This document shows, in pieces, positions 29,279 to 37,061 of a stretch of DNA of 41,261 nucleotides. The stretch spans positions 1 through 41,261 of the forward strand of contig CATNCF010000026.1 of the NCBI GenBank assembly GCA_950097145.1. Reading direction: 5' to 3'. Within the stretch, counting starts at the first letter, position 1. Every line of letters starts with the position of its first letter. The notes under the pieces were generated by a model. It ran no database searches. It was not told where the DNA came from and saw only the letters and a program-made list of their open reading frames with translations. The stretch is from an uncultured Lachnospiraceae bacterium (GTDB lineage: Bacteria; Bacillota; Clostridia; Lachnospirales; Lachnospiraceae). The translations under genes were made by a program, and so were the position numbers.

Positions 29279-30652
29279 TTAAAATCTTTTGAAAGAATCC
29301 TGTTGATCCTGCAACAGACAGGATACCAGATCCTGTCCGCTTGATTTTACAATATCTATCTTCACCTGTAAAGCATTTTCCAATTGCGCAAGCGTCATAT
29401 CATCCAGAAAAATTTCCTCTCCGCTGCGCAGCAGGTTACATGGAAGCAGCAGCCTGTCCCCAAGTTCCCTGCCTCTTAACTGTTCCATCAGATCTTGTCC
29501 TGTCAGAAGTCCGGAAACCGTAATCTGTTCTCCAAAAAAATGATTCACAATGGAAATCACCTGCACCTGCACTCCTGGAAAACTTCCCATAAACGCCTGG
29601 GCAAGTTCTTGTATTACAGGGGCAGCCAGGCATCCGGTGGCAATTGTAATATGAGAAACGGAATGTGTTTCTTCTATATTATTCTGTTCCGCCTTTCTGC
29701 TGTTTCTGGAAGCAATGGCCGCCTTAAGCCCTTGGGCAAATTCTGTTTTCAAAAGCCGCAGCATTCCCACGCCATTTTCCAATTGGGGATACCCGTCATA
29801 ACAATCTTCCTGCGGCAATTTACGTTCTGCTAACAGATACCATTCATCGCTGGCATGGATAAAACGAATCCCGCATTCCTTCATGCACAATTCTTGAAAA
29901 TAATGAATCATATCTAAGACTTCTCCCGCGTCTTCCTTTGAAAAAGGCTGTAAAGGAAATAACCCTTCACGAAAACGGCTCAGCCCCACCGGAACCACAG
30001 AGACACTTTGCATTACCGGCATATACCGCATCAGATCCTGAATGCTCCGTTCCAGTTCCTTCCCGTCATTAACGCCTTTACAAAGCACAATCTGCCCATT
30101 CATAGGTATCCCTGACTCATAAAGCCTGCCGATGTTCTGAAGCGCTTCCCCAGCAAAACGGTTATTCAGCATTCTGCAGCGCAGTTCCGGATTCGTGGTC
30201 TGCACAGAAATGTTGATTGGCCCCAGTTTATAAGCAATGATCCGCTCTATATCACGCTCTTTCATGTTGGTGAGGGTTACATAATTTCCCTGAAGAAAAG
30301 AAAGACGGGAATCATCATCCTTAAAATATAAGGTATCGCGCATTCCTTCCGGCATTTGATCAATAAAGCAAAAAATGCATTTGTTATGGCAGGACTTATA
30401 ATCATCCATAAGGCCATTTTCAAATTCAATCCCTAGATCATCCTCATACTCTTTCTCAATATCCAATTCCCACTCTTCACCGCTCTTCTTCCGGATCACT
30501 GCAATCAGATATTCTTCATTGGTATAATAATGATAATCAAATACATCCTCAATCTCATGCCCGTTTACCGATAAAAGCACATCTCCAGGCTCTACTTCCA
30601 GTTCCTCTGCAATGCTGCCCGGCAAAATTCTGTCTATCACATGTTCCTTCAA
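29279..30652 (-). CDS. DUF512 PDZ/radical-SAM-like protein
   Basis: Protein of 457 aa with a PDZ-like N-terminus (PGSIAEELEVEPGDVLLSVNG), a Cx3Cx2C cluster at Cys88, Cys92 and Cys95 in CHNKCIFCF, and the DUF512 C-terminal domain. The Cys triplet matches the radical SAM iron-sulfur motif, and the family is usually listed as a putative FeS or radical SAM protein. The reaction is unknown. The annotated start is a TTG at 30652. A GTG four codons in has a better-placed GAAGGA, so the exact start is uncertain. It lies just before der, as in many clostridia. Confidence 0.88.
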   Translation of the reverse strand: MKEHVIDRILPGSIAEELEVEPGDVLLSVNGHEIEDVFDYHYYTNEEYLIAVIRKKSGEEWELDIEKEYEDDLGIEFENGLMDDYKSCHNKCIFCFIDQMPEGMRDTLYFKDDDSRLSFLQGNYVTLTNMKERDIERIIAYKLGPINISVQTTNPELRCRMLNNRFAGEALQNIGRLYESGIPMNGQIVLCKGVNDGKELERSIQDLMRYMPVMQSVSVVPVGLSRFREGLFPLQPFSKEDAGEVLDMIHYFQELCMKECGIRFIHASDEWYLLAERKLPQEDCYDGYPQLENGVGMLRLLKTEFAQGLKAAIASRNSRKAEQNNIEETHSVSHITIATGCLAAPVIQELAQAFMGSFPGVQVQVISIVNHFFGEQITVSGLLTGQDLMEQLRGRELGDRLLLPCNLLRSGEEIFLDDMTLAQLENALQVKIDIVKSSGQDLVSCLLQDQQDSFKRF

Positions 30653-30682
30653 AATTAAACGCTCTCTTTCTGCCTTTCTCTT

Positions 30683-30793
30683 CTATTCTTCATCGTCTTC
30701 GTCTGTCACTCCCGCCACAGCCCCGGCCACAGAAGCCACCACTGCAACAATCACTGCAACCAGAACCACTCCGCCAATAATAAAAACTAACAT
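30683..30793 (-). CDS. 36-residue single-helix membrane peptide
   Basis: A short ORF encodes MLVFIIGGVVLVAVIVAVVA, then SVAGAVAGVTDEDDEE. It is one hydrophobic helix followed by a small-residue stretch and a very acidic tail. The ATG has GAGAGGAAG 5 bp upstream, and the stop lies 30 bp before the DUF512 gene, so it probably heads that transcription unit. The strong composition bias and the ribosome-binding site argue for a real gene; the function is unknown. Confidence 0.6.
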   Translation of the reverse strand: MLVFIIGGVVLVAVIVAVVASVAGAVAGVTDEDDEE

Positions 30794-30866
30794 AATCTTC
30801 CTCTCACTTTCTATCTGCATTCAGCCGAATCCCGGCTATTTTCCATACCTAATGCGTTCTTACCTA

Positions 30867-31244
30867 TCATAGCATATCCCGCAAAATCTGTAAATCACTT
30901 GTTTCCTTCTGTTTCTGTACAAACCACCGGTTCATGTCTGCATTGATACAATTCATAATATAAATATGATAAAAATACCTCTTATACCTGGCTTCAATAT
31001 CAATCATATCAAAAATGCATTCCCAGCGCTCTATGGCCGCCTTCAGTTCCAGCCTGATGCCTTCCCTGCTGTTTCCCGCAGAACAGATACATGCCGTTCC
31101 CTCTCCATGATACTCCCGTCCAAACTGCGACAATACCTGATAGTTCTGAATAACCGCTTCCTGACGCTTGTGCTCCTTAGGCGCTTCAATTCCAATATAA
31201 ATATCCTTCCCCGTATGTTCTAAAATAATTGCTTCAAACTCCAC
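30867..31244 (-). CDS. Unknown protein under an SOS-type promoter
   Basis: Hypothetical protein of 125 aa that I do not recognise. It has no membrane segment. The N-terminal half is predicted beta/alpha (EFEAIILEHTGKDIYIGIEAP) and the C-terminal half is helical and rich in aromatic and charged residues. The start is a GTG at 31244 with GGGAGGG 7 bp upstream. It has its own strong promoter carrying a GAAC-N4-GTTC box (31264-31275), so it is probably induced by DNA damage. It lies 68 bp downstream of the MrpR-like repressor on the same strand. A role in relieving repression is an inference from this position, not from its sequence. Confidence 0.75.
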   Translation of the reverse strand: MEFEAIILEHTGKDIYIGIEAPKEHKRQEAVIQNYQVLSQFGREYHGEGTACICSAGNSREGIRLELKAAIERWECIFDMIDIEARYKRYFYHIYIMNCINADMNRWFVQKQKETSDLQILRDML

Positions 31245-31263
31245 AATACTTCCCTCCCAAAAG

Positions 31264-31316
31264 GAACGTTCGTTCTGCTATGGTGTTATTATATATTGTG
31301 AACGTTTGTTTGTCAA
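31264..31316 (-). promoter_or_regulatory. Consensus promoter with LexA/DinR-type SOS box
   Basis: On the minus strand TTGACA (31316-31311), 17 bp, TATAAT (31293-31288): both hexamers are perfect consensus. The palindrome GAAC-GAAC-GTTC (31275-31264) lies just after the -10, matching the Gram-positive LexA core GAAC-N4-GTTC. A second near-match, AAAC-AAAC-GTTC with one mismatch, overlaps the -35/-10 spacer. Two sites flanking the -10 would give tight LexA repression. Confidence 0.8.
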
Positions 31317-32281
31317 TCCCCTTTTTGGGAAACTTTTCCATATTTTAAAAGTAATCCATATCCCTTAAAATCAAAAGAAAAATCTTTTCCGGTAAGGGGG
31401 ATTGCATGTTCCTTAAAAAATTCCTCTAACTCCTTATTTTTCCGGCTCATACAGGCTTTCTCCAATGGATGCTCCGGCACAAGATATTCAAGAATCTCAA
31501 ATTCCCCAAACTGCTGCAAAAGACGGTGCATAATGCCAGATTCATACAGTCCCGGCGCAGACAGTCCCAAGGACGTCATTTTCCTGGAAATGGCATTTGA
31601 CAGATAACGGTAATTTTCTCCGCTGAAAGAATTCTGGCATCCATGGCGGATCAAAGGCGGGATCAATGCTTCACTGGACTGATCCAGCGCCTGTTTTCGT
31701 TCTCCTGTCTGAAAATAGCTGCGCTGCCTTACGGTTTCATATGCTTCCAGCAATTCCCCTGAAATCTGTATCTTCTGCGCTCCAACAGACAATACCTTCT
31801 TCTCTGGATCAACATCCGTCCACTTGAGGCGGGCAAGCTGGGAATAGGATTTAACTCCTTCAAAAAGGGATAATGCCATGGCTTTATAATACTCCTCTTC
31901 TCCCTGCTGTTCCCGGCAGAGACGAAGCACATATTCCCTTGAATAATATGGCACATTTCCATTTGCTGCAGCCACCCTTACCAGATATTCATAACTTAAA
32001 AATTTCGAATTTTCAAATGGATTTTCCAAAATGTACTGCTTCTTCACACACCAGTCATAAAACCGCCTGTACTTTCCAAAAACAACAGACATCACTGAAG
32101 GCTTATACTGTCCAAATTTCCTGATAAACAAGTCCATCAGATCCTCATCTGTAAAATGAATAAAATCTCTTCCGTACGCTTCTTCATAGCGAAAGGGATT
32201 CTGCCTGCGGATATAATTCCCAATTTTCTGAAAGTCCAGGGACTCCGCCTGAAATTCCTCCAGTCGCTCTAATGATTTCAT
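31313..32281 (-). CDS. Catalytically dead tyrosine-recombinase-fold protein, MrpR-like repressor
   Basis: Protein of 322 aa with the layout of a phage integrase: an N-terminal core-binding helical domain (about 1-115) and a C-terminal catalytic-fold domain with YSQLARLKWTDVDPEKKVLSV, which aligns to the first conserved block of tyrosine recombinases. The catalytic Arg of that block is not Arg (GVKSYSQL). The HxxR block is degenerate (GIMHRLLQQF), and no nucleophilic Tyr stands at the C-terminus. A DNA-binding, non-cutting role like that of SP-beta repressor MrpR (YopR) is inferred. The ATG at 32281 has AGAGAGG upstream; the frame extends to 32302 without a site. It is divergent from the RNA polymerase gene across a promoter region full of repeats. 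Confidence 0.72.
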   Translation of the reverse strand: MKSLERLEEFQAESLDFQKIGNYIRRQNPFRYEEAYGRDFIHFTDEDLMDLFIRKFGQYKPSVMSVVFGKYRRFYDWCVKKQYILENPFENSKFLSYEYLVRVAAANGNVPYYSREYVLRLCREQQGEEEYYKAMALSLFEGVKSYSQLARLKWTDVDPEKKVLSVGAQKIQISGELLEAYETVRQRSYFQTGERKQALDQSSEALIPPLIRHGCQNSFSGENYRYLSNAISRKMTSLGLSAPGLYESGIMHRLLQQFGEFEILEYLVPEHPLEKACMSRKNKELEEFFKEHAIPLTGKDFSFDFKGYGLLLKYGKVSQKGD

Positions 32282-32329
32282 GAAATACCTCTCTCTGCCC
32301 ACCGTTTTAAATGCATCACTCTTTCTATT

Positions 32330-32358
32330 ACTGTAGCACAGGTCTTTGTGAAAGTCAA
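32330..32358 (-). promoter_or_regulatory. Promoter of the repressor-like gene
   Basis: On the minus strand TTGACT (32358-32353), 17 bp, TACAGT (32335-32330). The -35 sits in the middle of the 25-bp palindrome at 32345-32369. Confidence 0.65.
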
Positions 32359-32369
32359 CGTTTCACAAA
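32345..32369. promoter_or_regulatory. Perfect 9-7-9 palindrome, probable operator
   Basis: TTTGTGAAA and TTTCACAAA flank a 7-bp centre. It covers the -35 of the repressor-like gene and is distinct in sequence from the TGCATTTAAAA sites, so a second regulator may bind here. Confidence 0.7.
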
Positions 32370-32387
32370 CTAGTGCATTTAAAACTA

Positions 32388-32416
32388 TTGACACTTCCTA
32401 AAGTCCGTGGTAAACT
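32388..32416 (+). promoter_or_regulatory. Promoter of the RNA polymerase gene
   Basis: TTGACA (32388-32393), 17 bp, TAAACT (32411-32416), about 88 bp before the ATG. It is bracketed by two TGCATTTAAAA copies. The host RNA polymerase should read it. Confidence 0.78.
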
Positions 32417-32503
32417 GGTTTTAAGTAATGCATTTAAAATCATTATTTGTATTCTCCTCCCAAAAGAAAACGTTCTGCACACTAAAAAAGGAGAAACAGA
32501 CTT

Positions 32504-35161
32504 ATGAAAAATACTGCATTATCAAATCATGTAAAAAACATAACGGCAAACAGCATCCAGTACACACTGGTAAAGCTTCCGATCCAATTAATTATTGATT
32601 CAGACTGCCAGGTTCTTCTGTCACAGGAAGAAGAGGCAGACTATCTTATTGCCCAAGGCGATTCCCTGCTCTTTGACCAGATTCAGCGCCTGCGTGGGAT
32701 CCCTCAAAAGCATATTCCAGAATTAATTTTAGTCACTGCAAAAAAATCCCCGAAAATCATTCCAAAACTCAGAGAGATTCTTGCCCATGGATTTGTCTAT
32801 AATGGCAGACGCTATCTGCGTTTTGGCAAATCTGCTTCCCAGAGCAAAGACGGTATTACTGCCTTTGTATCCAAGGACATTTTTGAACCACTGTATCAAA
32901 TCAGCCAATTGGATCTTCCGGTTAAAGAATGCGTTATTTCCAAATACGAAGCGCAGCGTTGTCTTTTATTCAGCTCCTGCACCCTGATTCCGGATTTTAT
33001 GCCCCGGATTGTGATTATCGGAGAATACCAGAAAACTTTACAAAACCAATACATCCGCTATATTGTCACACGACAGAAAAATATTATTGACTCCAACACC
33101 GGGGAATTGAAGACAATCACGGTAAGAGAAACGGCGGAAGGGTACCGGGATATCCCTTTGTCCCCCTTTGACGGCTGCGGATGCCATGAACTGGAATTTG
33201 CCCTGAAAACCAGTGAGGTCCTTGGGCTGGATTATACTGCCGCCGGGACCCAGGTGCGCCTGCCCTTTCTGAAAGGATTTTCCGTCTGCGTGCCGTTCCG
33301 GCAAATCCTAAGCGAGATGGGAATCCACGAAATCCAGGATATCTATGGAACTGTCCATAAGATTCAGGATATCGACTGTATATGGAATGTTACCATGTTC
33401 AAGGGCCATTCTATGTTCCAGGAGGCATTCGGCAGCGAAGCCTGGAATACATATCTGTCCGTGCTGGAAAAATACAGTTTTAAACTGGGCATCAGCAAAT
33501 ACAGCCACCACAAAAAAAACATTTGGCTGAAAGCCAGGATGAATTTCCAATACCTGCAGTGCCTGGATTTATGGGATGAAAATTATATCAATCATATCGA
33601 ACATAAGACAAATTACGATATTCTCTCTCCAGAATCAGAAGGAAAAATACAAAAACTTGCAAGATACACCACAGATCTGTTTGAAAAGATTATAAAAGGA
33701 GATGAATTTTACTCCATGATGTTCCTTGGCTGTTCCCAGAGCGGAAATTCCCGCGGCAGATACCTGGAAGCAGTGCAGATTAACCGCCGGATGCTGAAAG
33801 ACCCTGCCGTCCGCCAGTTTTTATACTACAGACTGAAAAAACAGATCAACGACGCCAAACTGGGAAAAGTTTACGCCGACGGCTTCTACCACACCATTGT
33901 GGGGGATATGGCGGGATATCTGGAGTTTGCCGCAGGAAAAGATCCCAAAGGAGCCCTTGCAGCAGGAGAATTTTACGCCCCCTCCCTTCCCCAGGGAGAA
34001 GCTCTGTCCTTCCGTTCCCCGCTGGTGGACCCTTCTGAGGTAAACCAGGTACAGCTTATTTCCAATCCGGTCTTAGAGCAATGTTTTTCCCATTTGAAAG
34101 ATCAGGACATTGCCATGATTAATATGTATGACTTAAGCCTGCCCCAGCAGGGCGGCGCAGACTGCGACGGCGACGCGGTATTTCTCTGTCATGACCCTGC
34201 GCTTCTTGGCACCCGCATCAGCAAGCCTGTTATCATAGACATTGAGGACAAGGCCGCTGCCAGGCGCAGGCCCTACACGCCGGAAAACCTTATCGACTAT
34301 GAAATAGCCACCCGGGATTCCCGTATTGGTGAAATCACAAATTGCGCCACCAGTATTGAAAATAAGCTTGCGAAAGACGAAGAAACCGCCCAGCGGTACC
34401 AGGATATGGCTTCCCTGCTGCGCATTATCCAGGGAAAAGAAATCGACAGTATCAAAACCGGTATCCGATGGCATTTAAACAGCAGCCTGCGGTATCATTT
34501 AAAAAAGCTGCCCTGGTTTCTGCTTCACAATTATCCAAAAAAATTAAAAACGTATGAACAGATCCAGCAAAAAAATAAAGAGATAAAGAACCCTGCAGAC
34601 CGCCTGCCACTGCCCGCCTATTTCTCGCCCTCTCCTATGAATGAATTATGCAGTTATATCTGCTCCTGGGAAAAGCAAAATCTTCTCTGGGACAACACTG
34701 CCGCCGATAACCGGGATATTTTACTAAACCACAAATATTCCCTGGCAGACCGTAAGATTCTGCGGGAAGTCCGTCACATCATCAATGATTATCATAGCGC
34801 CTTAAGAGAACTGCTTTCCAGGCTAGGAGAAGAACAGACGGAACAGAATTTTTCAGAAATAAATCTCTTAACAGAGGCCTATCAGAAAAAGTTGTTGAAT
34901 CTGGATGAAACCTGTTCTAAAGAAGAGCTAGCCAATTATGTAATCAAAGCGTGCTATTCCAATGCTTCCATGGGAAAGCAGCTTGCCTGGGGAGGATTTG
35001 GAGACTATATTCTGCAGAACCTCCGGGAAAATTCCCCAAAATCAGACTCTTTCACCATCCAGGAAACCGCCCCTGGAGAGGGCATGGAATATCTCGGAAA
35101 ATATTATAAATGTACAAAAACTTTTAGAAACGATTGCCCGCACAAGGAGGAATTGCCATGA
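32504..35161 (+). CDS. Single-subunit two-barrel RNA polymerase, YonO-like
   Basis: Protein of 885 aa with the metal-binding signature DCDGD at residues 553-557 in GGADCDGDAVFL. This is the DxDGD motif shared by the beta-prime subunit of cellular RNA polymerase (NADFDGD), QDE-1-type polymerases and YonO, the DNA-dependent RNA polymerase of Bacillus phage SP-beta. Other family-like blocks are LGISKYSHHKK (328 on) with RMNFQYLQCL after it, FRSPLVDPSEVNQVQL before the signature and GKEIDSIKTG after it. The length is close to YonO (about 900 aa). It appears intact, with a clear AAGGAG site. It probably transcribes late phage genes. RNA-templated activity is a less likely alternative. It overlaps the next gene as ATGA. 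Confidence 0.82.
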   Translation: MKNTALSNHVKNITANSIQYTLVKLPIQLIIDSDCQVLLSQEEEADYLIAQGDSLLFDQIQRLRGIPQKHIPELILVTAKKSPKIIPKLREILAHGFVYNGRRYLRFGKSASQSKDGITAFVSKDIFEPLYQISQLDLPVKECVISKYEAQRCLLFSSCTLIPDFMPRIVIIGEYQKTLQNQYIRYIVTRQKNIIDSNTGELKTITVRETAEGYRDIPLSPFDGCGCHELEFALKTSEVLGLDYTAAGTQVRLPFLKGFSVCVPFRQILSEMGIHEIQDIYGTVHKIQDIDCIWNVTMFKGHSMFQEAFGSEAWNTYLSVLEKYSFKLGISKYSHHKKNIWLKARMNFQYLQCLDLWDENYINHIEHKTNYDILSPESEGKIQKLARYTTDLFEKIIKGDEFYSMMFLGCSQSGNSRGRYLEAVQINRRMLKDPAVRQFLYYRLKKQINDAKLGKVYADGFYHTIVGDMAGYLEFAAGKDPKGALAAGEFYAPSLPQGEALSFRSPLVDPSEVNQVQLISNPVLEQCFSHLKDQDIAMINMYDLSLPQQGGADCDGDAVFLCHDPALLGTRISKPVIIDIEDKAAARRRPYTPENLIDYEIATRDSRIGEITNCATSIENKLAKDEETAQRYQDMASLLRIIQGKEIDSIKTGIRWHLNSSLRYHLKKLPWFLLHNYPKKLKTYEQIQQKNKEIKNPADRLPLPAYFSPSPMNELCSYICSWEKQNLLWDNTAADNRDILLNHKYSLADRKILREVRHIINDYHSALRELLSRLGEEQTEQNFSEINLLTEAYQKKLLNLDETCSKEELANYVIKACYSNASMGKQLAWGGFGDYILQNLRENSPKSDSFTIQETAPGEGMEYLGKYYKCTKTFRNDCPHKEELP

Positions 35162-36012
35162 ATGTATATATGTATGAAATTTTAGAGGACTACCAACTGG
35201 CCGGAACAGACGCGGAACGGGAAGAAATCTTTTCTTCTTTCTGTCAAATGATCTGGGAAAATCCCAATCAAAGAACCATTACAGACAAACCGCTGACGTT
35301 CCATATCCAGCCAGACCTGCTTGCCACTGAAACCGGGCAGATATTTTCTGCCTATACTTCTATCTCCCGGACAGTCTGTCTGTCTCACACCAATGACAAA
35401 GACTTTGCCAGCTTGATCCGTCAGAAAATTAATAATATTTATACCCGCTATTTTGACGGAAATATCTGCCGGAACAAGGACTATTTAGACCTGCTCAGGG
35501 TTCCCAAAAAACTGTATTTCCAATGGCTGTCTGCTTCCAGAAAAAAAGACGGCTCCTGGAACATGTCCCCCCAGGAGCTCTCCCGGACATTGGAAAACAC
35601 CATGGCACAGGCGCAGCTTTTAAAAGAAGCCCGCAAAAGGGAAACCATGAACGTAAGCTGGAACGAATTTCAGCAGACCGCAGAACATTATTTCCGCAGA
35701 CTTTTTGAACATTATAAGCCCCTGGATGAATTTCAGGACAGCCAGAATCTGATGATCTATGCCAGCGGCTGGATGGAAGACAACTTCTGTGTCAGCTATT
35801 TCTGCCGGGGCTTAGACGGCTATTTCCGAAATTATCAGAAAAAATATTACGGCCTGTACAACATAAACAGCCGCCGGGGAATCACCTATGGACGCTGTGC
35901 CTGCGGAAGGCTGTTTCTGCAGAACAAACAGCGCAACCGCAGGCTCTGCGATAACTGCCGCAAAGAATCCCGCAGGCAGTCTTACAGCCGCTATAATCAG
36001 AAACGTGCATAA
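35158..36012 (+). CDS. Zinc-ribbon protein coupled to the RNA polymerase
   Basis: Protein of 284 aa, unknown family. The first 235 residues are mostly helical. The C-terminus (about 244-275) is a zinc-finger: GRCACGRLFLQNKQRNRRLC with DNCRKESRR after it, giving a CxC...CxxC pattern with many Arg/Lys, suited to nucleic-acid binding. The ATG at 35158 overlaps the polymerase stop as ATGA and has AAGGAGG 7 bp before it, so it is translated from the same mRNA. The frame is open slightly further upstream, but that start has no site. The coupling suggests a partner or specificity factor of the polymerase (inference). Confidence 0.75.
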   Translation: MNVYMYEILEDYQLAGTDAEREEIFSSFCQMIWENPNQRTITDKPLTFHIQPDLLATETGQIFSAYTSISRTVCLSHTNDKDFASLIRQKINNIYTRYFDGNICRNKDYLDLLRVPKKLYFQWLSASRKKDGSWNMSPQELSRTLENTMAQAQLLKEARKRETMNVSWNEFQQTAEHYFRRLFEHYKPLDEFQDSQNLMIYASGWMEDNFCVSYFCRGLDGYFRNYQKKYYGLYNINSRRGITYGRCACGRLFLQNKQRNRRLCDNCRKESRRQSYSRYNQKRA

Positions 36013-36028
36013 TTTGCACGTTTTTCTT
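36001..36028 (+). terminator. Rho-independent terminator after the polymerase operon
   Basis: AAACGTGCA (36001-36009) pairs with TGCACGTTT (36014-36022) around TAAT, followed by TTCTTT. The stem includes the last codons and stop of the zinc-ribbon gene. Confidence 0.85.
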
Positions 36029-36262
36029 TGCCTCCTATCTCAACAGCCAGTCAAGCACATTTATCTTGCACTGTTCTTCTAAGCACAAGGGCTCCTCACG
36101 CTTCGCGGGGCACTCCTCATGCTAATTTACCACACGGTTAAATGTGCTTGAAAGCTTTGGGGGATGCGGGGTTGGAGGGATTTTTGCGACTACATATATA
36201 CATTATAGGATTTCTTACTGCATATTCCTTGCAGCAGGGCAAATCCGCACAAAATAGAAAAG
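36023..36262. other. Gap between control and tail genes, with a spaced inverted repeat
   Basis: No ORF is convincing here. CAAGCACATTTA (36052-36063) is the exact reverse complement of TAAATGTGCTTG (36139-36150), with 75 bp between them containing GC-rich short stems (around CGCTTCGCG). A possible weak promoter, TTGGAG - 17 bp - TATATA, lies near 36172-36200. The inverted repeat could be a scar of a lost insertion or a structured RNA. Confidence 0.4.
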
Positions 36263-36274
36263 GTGGTGAAAAAC

Positions 36275-37018
36275 TTGGAAGCATTTTCTGATGATGAGTT
36301 ACAGATTTACCGCGGCAAAGATTATGTTCTTGCGCCCGGCATCACAATTCATCAGCCTACCCTGGACGAAATCTGTGATTATGGAGAACGCGCCTACTGG
36401 AGCATGATTTATACACTGACTTCCACTGGCGCAGACCTGAAATTCCAACTCTACAGCATGGGGGTTGACTACACTGCAATTGACGGCTTTACACTGTTTT
36501 ATAGTCTGCTGGCTCCATCTTGCAGCCAGACTAAGACCAGCATTATAACCGGAGATTTAGATTTAACGAAGTGTGAATTGTCACAGAAAGAGGGCTCCGA
36601 AGAGATTGTAATGTATGACTTTGAAAAGCATATCCTGATAGACCAGCAGATTTATCAGAAATTTGCAGAAATTCTGCGGAACATACACGGTCTTAAGCGA
36701 AATGCCCAGCTTCCCGCCAATGAAGCAACCAAGCAAATTCTTATTGAAGACGCCAAAGAGGAGTATGAACGCGCAAAAGAAACACCGTATGTTTCCCAGT
36801 TAAAAAATTTGGTTTCTGCCATGATTAACTGTCCTGGCTTCAAATATGACCATGCCCATGTATGGGACATGAAGATCAACGCCTTTCTGGATTCCGTCAA
36901 ACGGATTTCCAAAATTAAAAGTGCTGATATGCTGCTGCAAAGCGGTTATTCCGGTTTTGGAATCAATCTGAAAGAAATCCCGGAAAAACAATTAAACTGG
37001 CTGGGAGAACTGGATTAA
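36275..37018 (+). CDS. Conserved phage protein, unknown function
   Basis: Protein of 247 aa. It resembles a family seen in clostridial phages, with blocks like ITIHQPTLDEICDYGERAYWSMIYTL split over the N-terminus, a middle LPANEATKQILIEDAKEEYER and a late SVKRISKIKSADMLLQSGYS and GFGINLKEI. I know no function for it; a structural or assembly role next to the tail genes is inferred. The frame opens at GTG codons 36263 and 36266. The TTG at 36275 is preferred because AGGTGGTG lies 6 bp before it. It is likely co-transcribed with the tail protein gene 43 bp downstream. Confidence 0.7.
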   Translation: MEAFSDDELQIYRGKDYVLAPGITIHQPTLDEICDYGERAYWSMIYTLTSTGADLKFQLYSMGVDYTAIDGFTLFYSLLAPSCSQTKTSIITGDLDLTKCELSQKEGSEEIVMYDFEKHILIDQQIYQKFAEILRNIHGLKRNAQLPANEATKQILIEDAKEEYERAKETPYVSQLKNLVSAMINCPGFKYDHAHVWDMKINAFLDSVKRISKIKSADMLLQSGYSGFGINLKEIPEKQLNWLGELD

Positions 37019-37061
37019 ATCCGCTCCCGCCCAAAAACAAATTTTAAGGAGGAACAATCTT

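Larger units (their letters stand above)
32305..32439. repeat. Three TGCATTTAAAA operator candidates
   Basis: The 11-bp sequence occurs exactly at 32305-32315 (inverted), 32374-32384 and 32429-32439. One copy lies in the repressor's leader, one just upstream of the polymerase -35 and one just downstream of its -10. This arrangement suits binding by the divergent repressor at both promoters. Confidence 0.75.

Noticed and set aside
31313..32281. Active site-specific integrase
   Set aside because: The catalytic Arg, the HxxR and the C-terminal Tyr are absent, so strand exchange is not expected.
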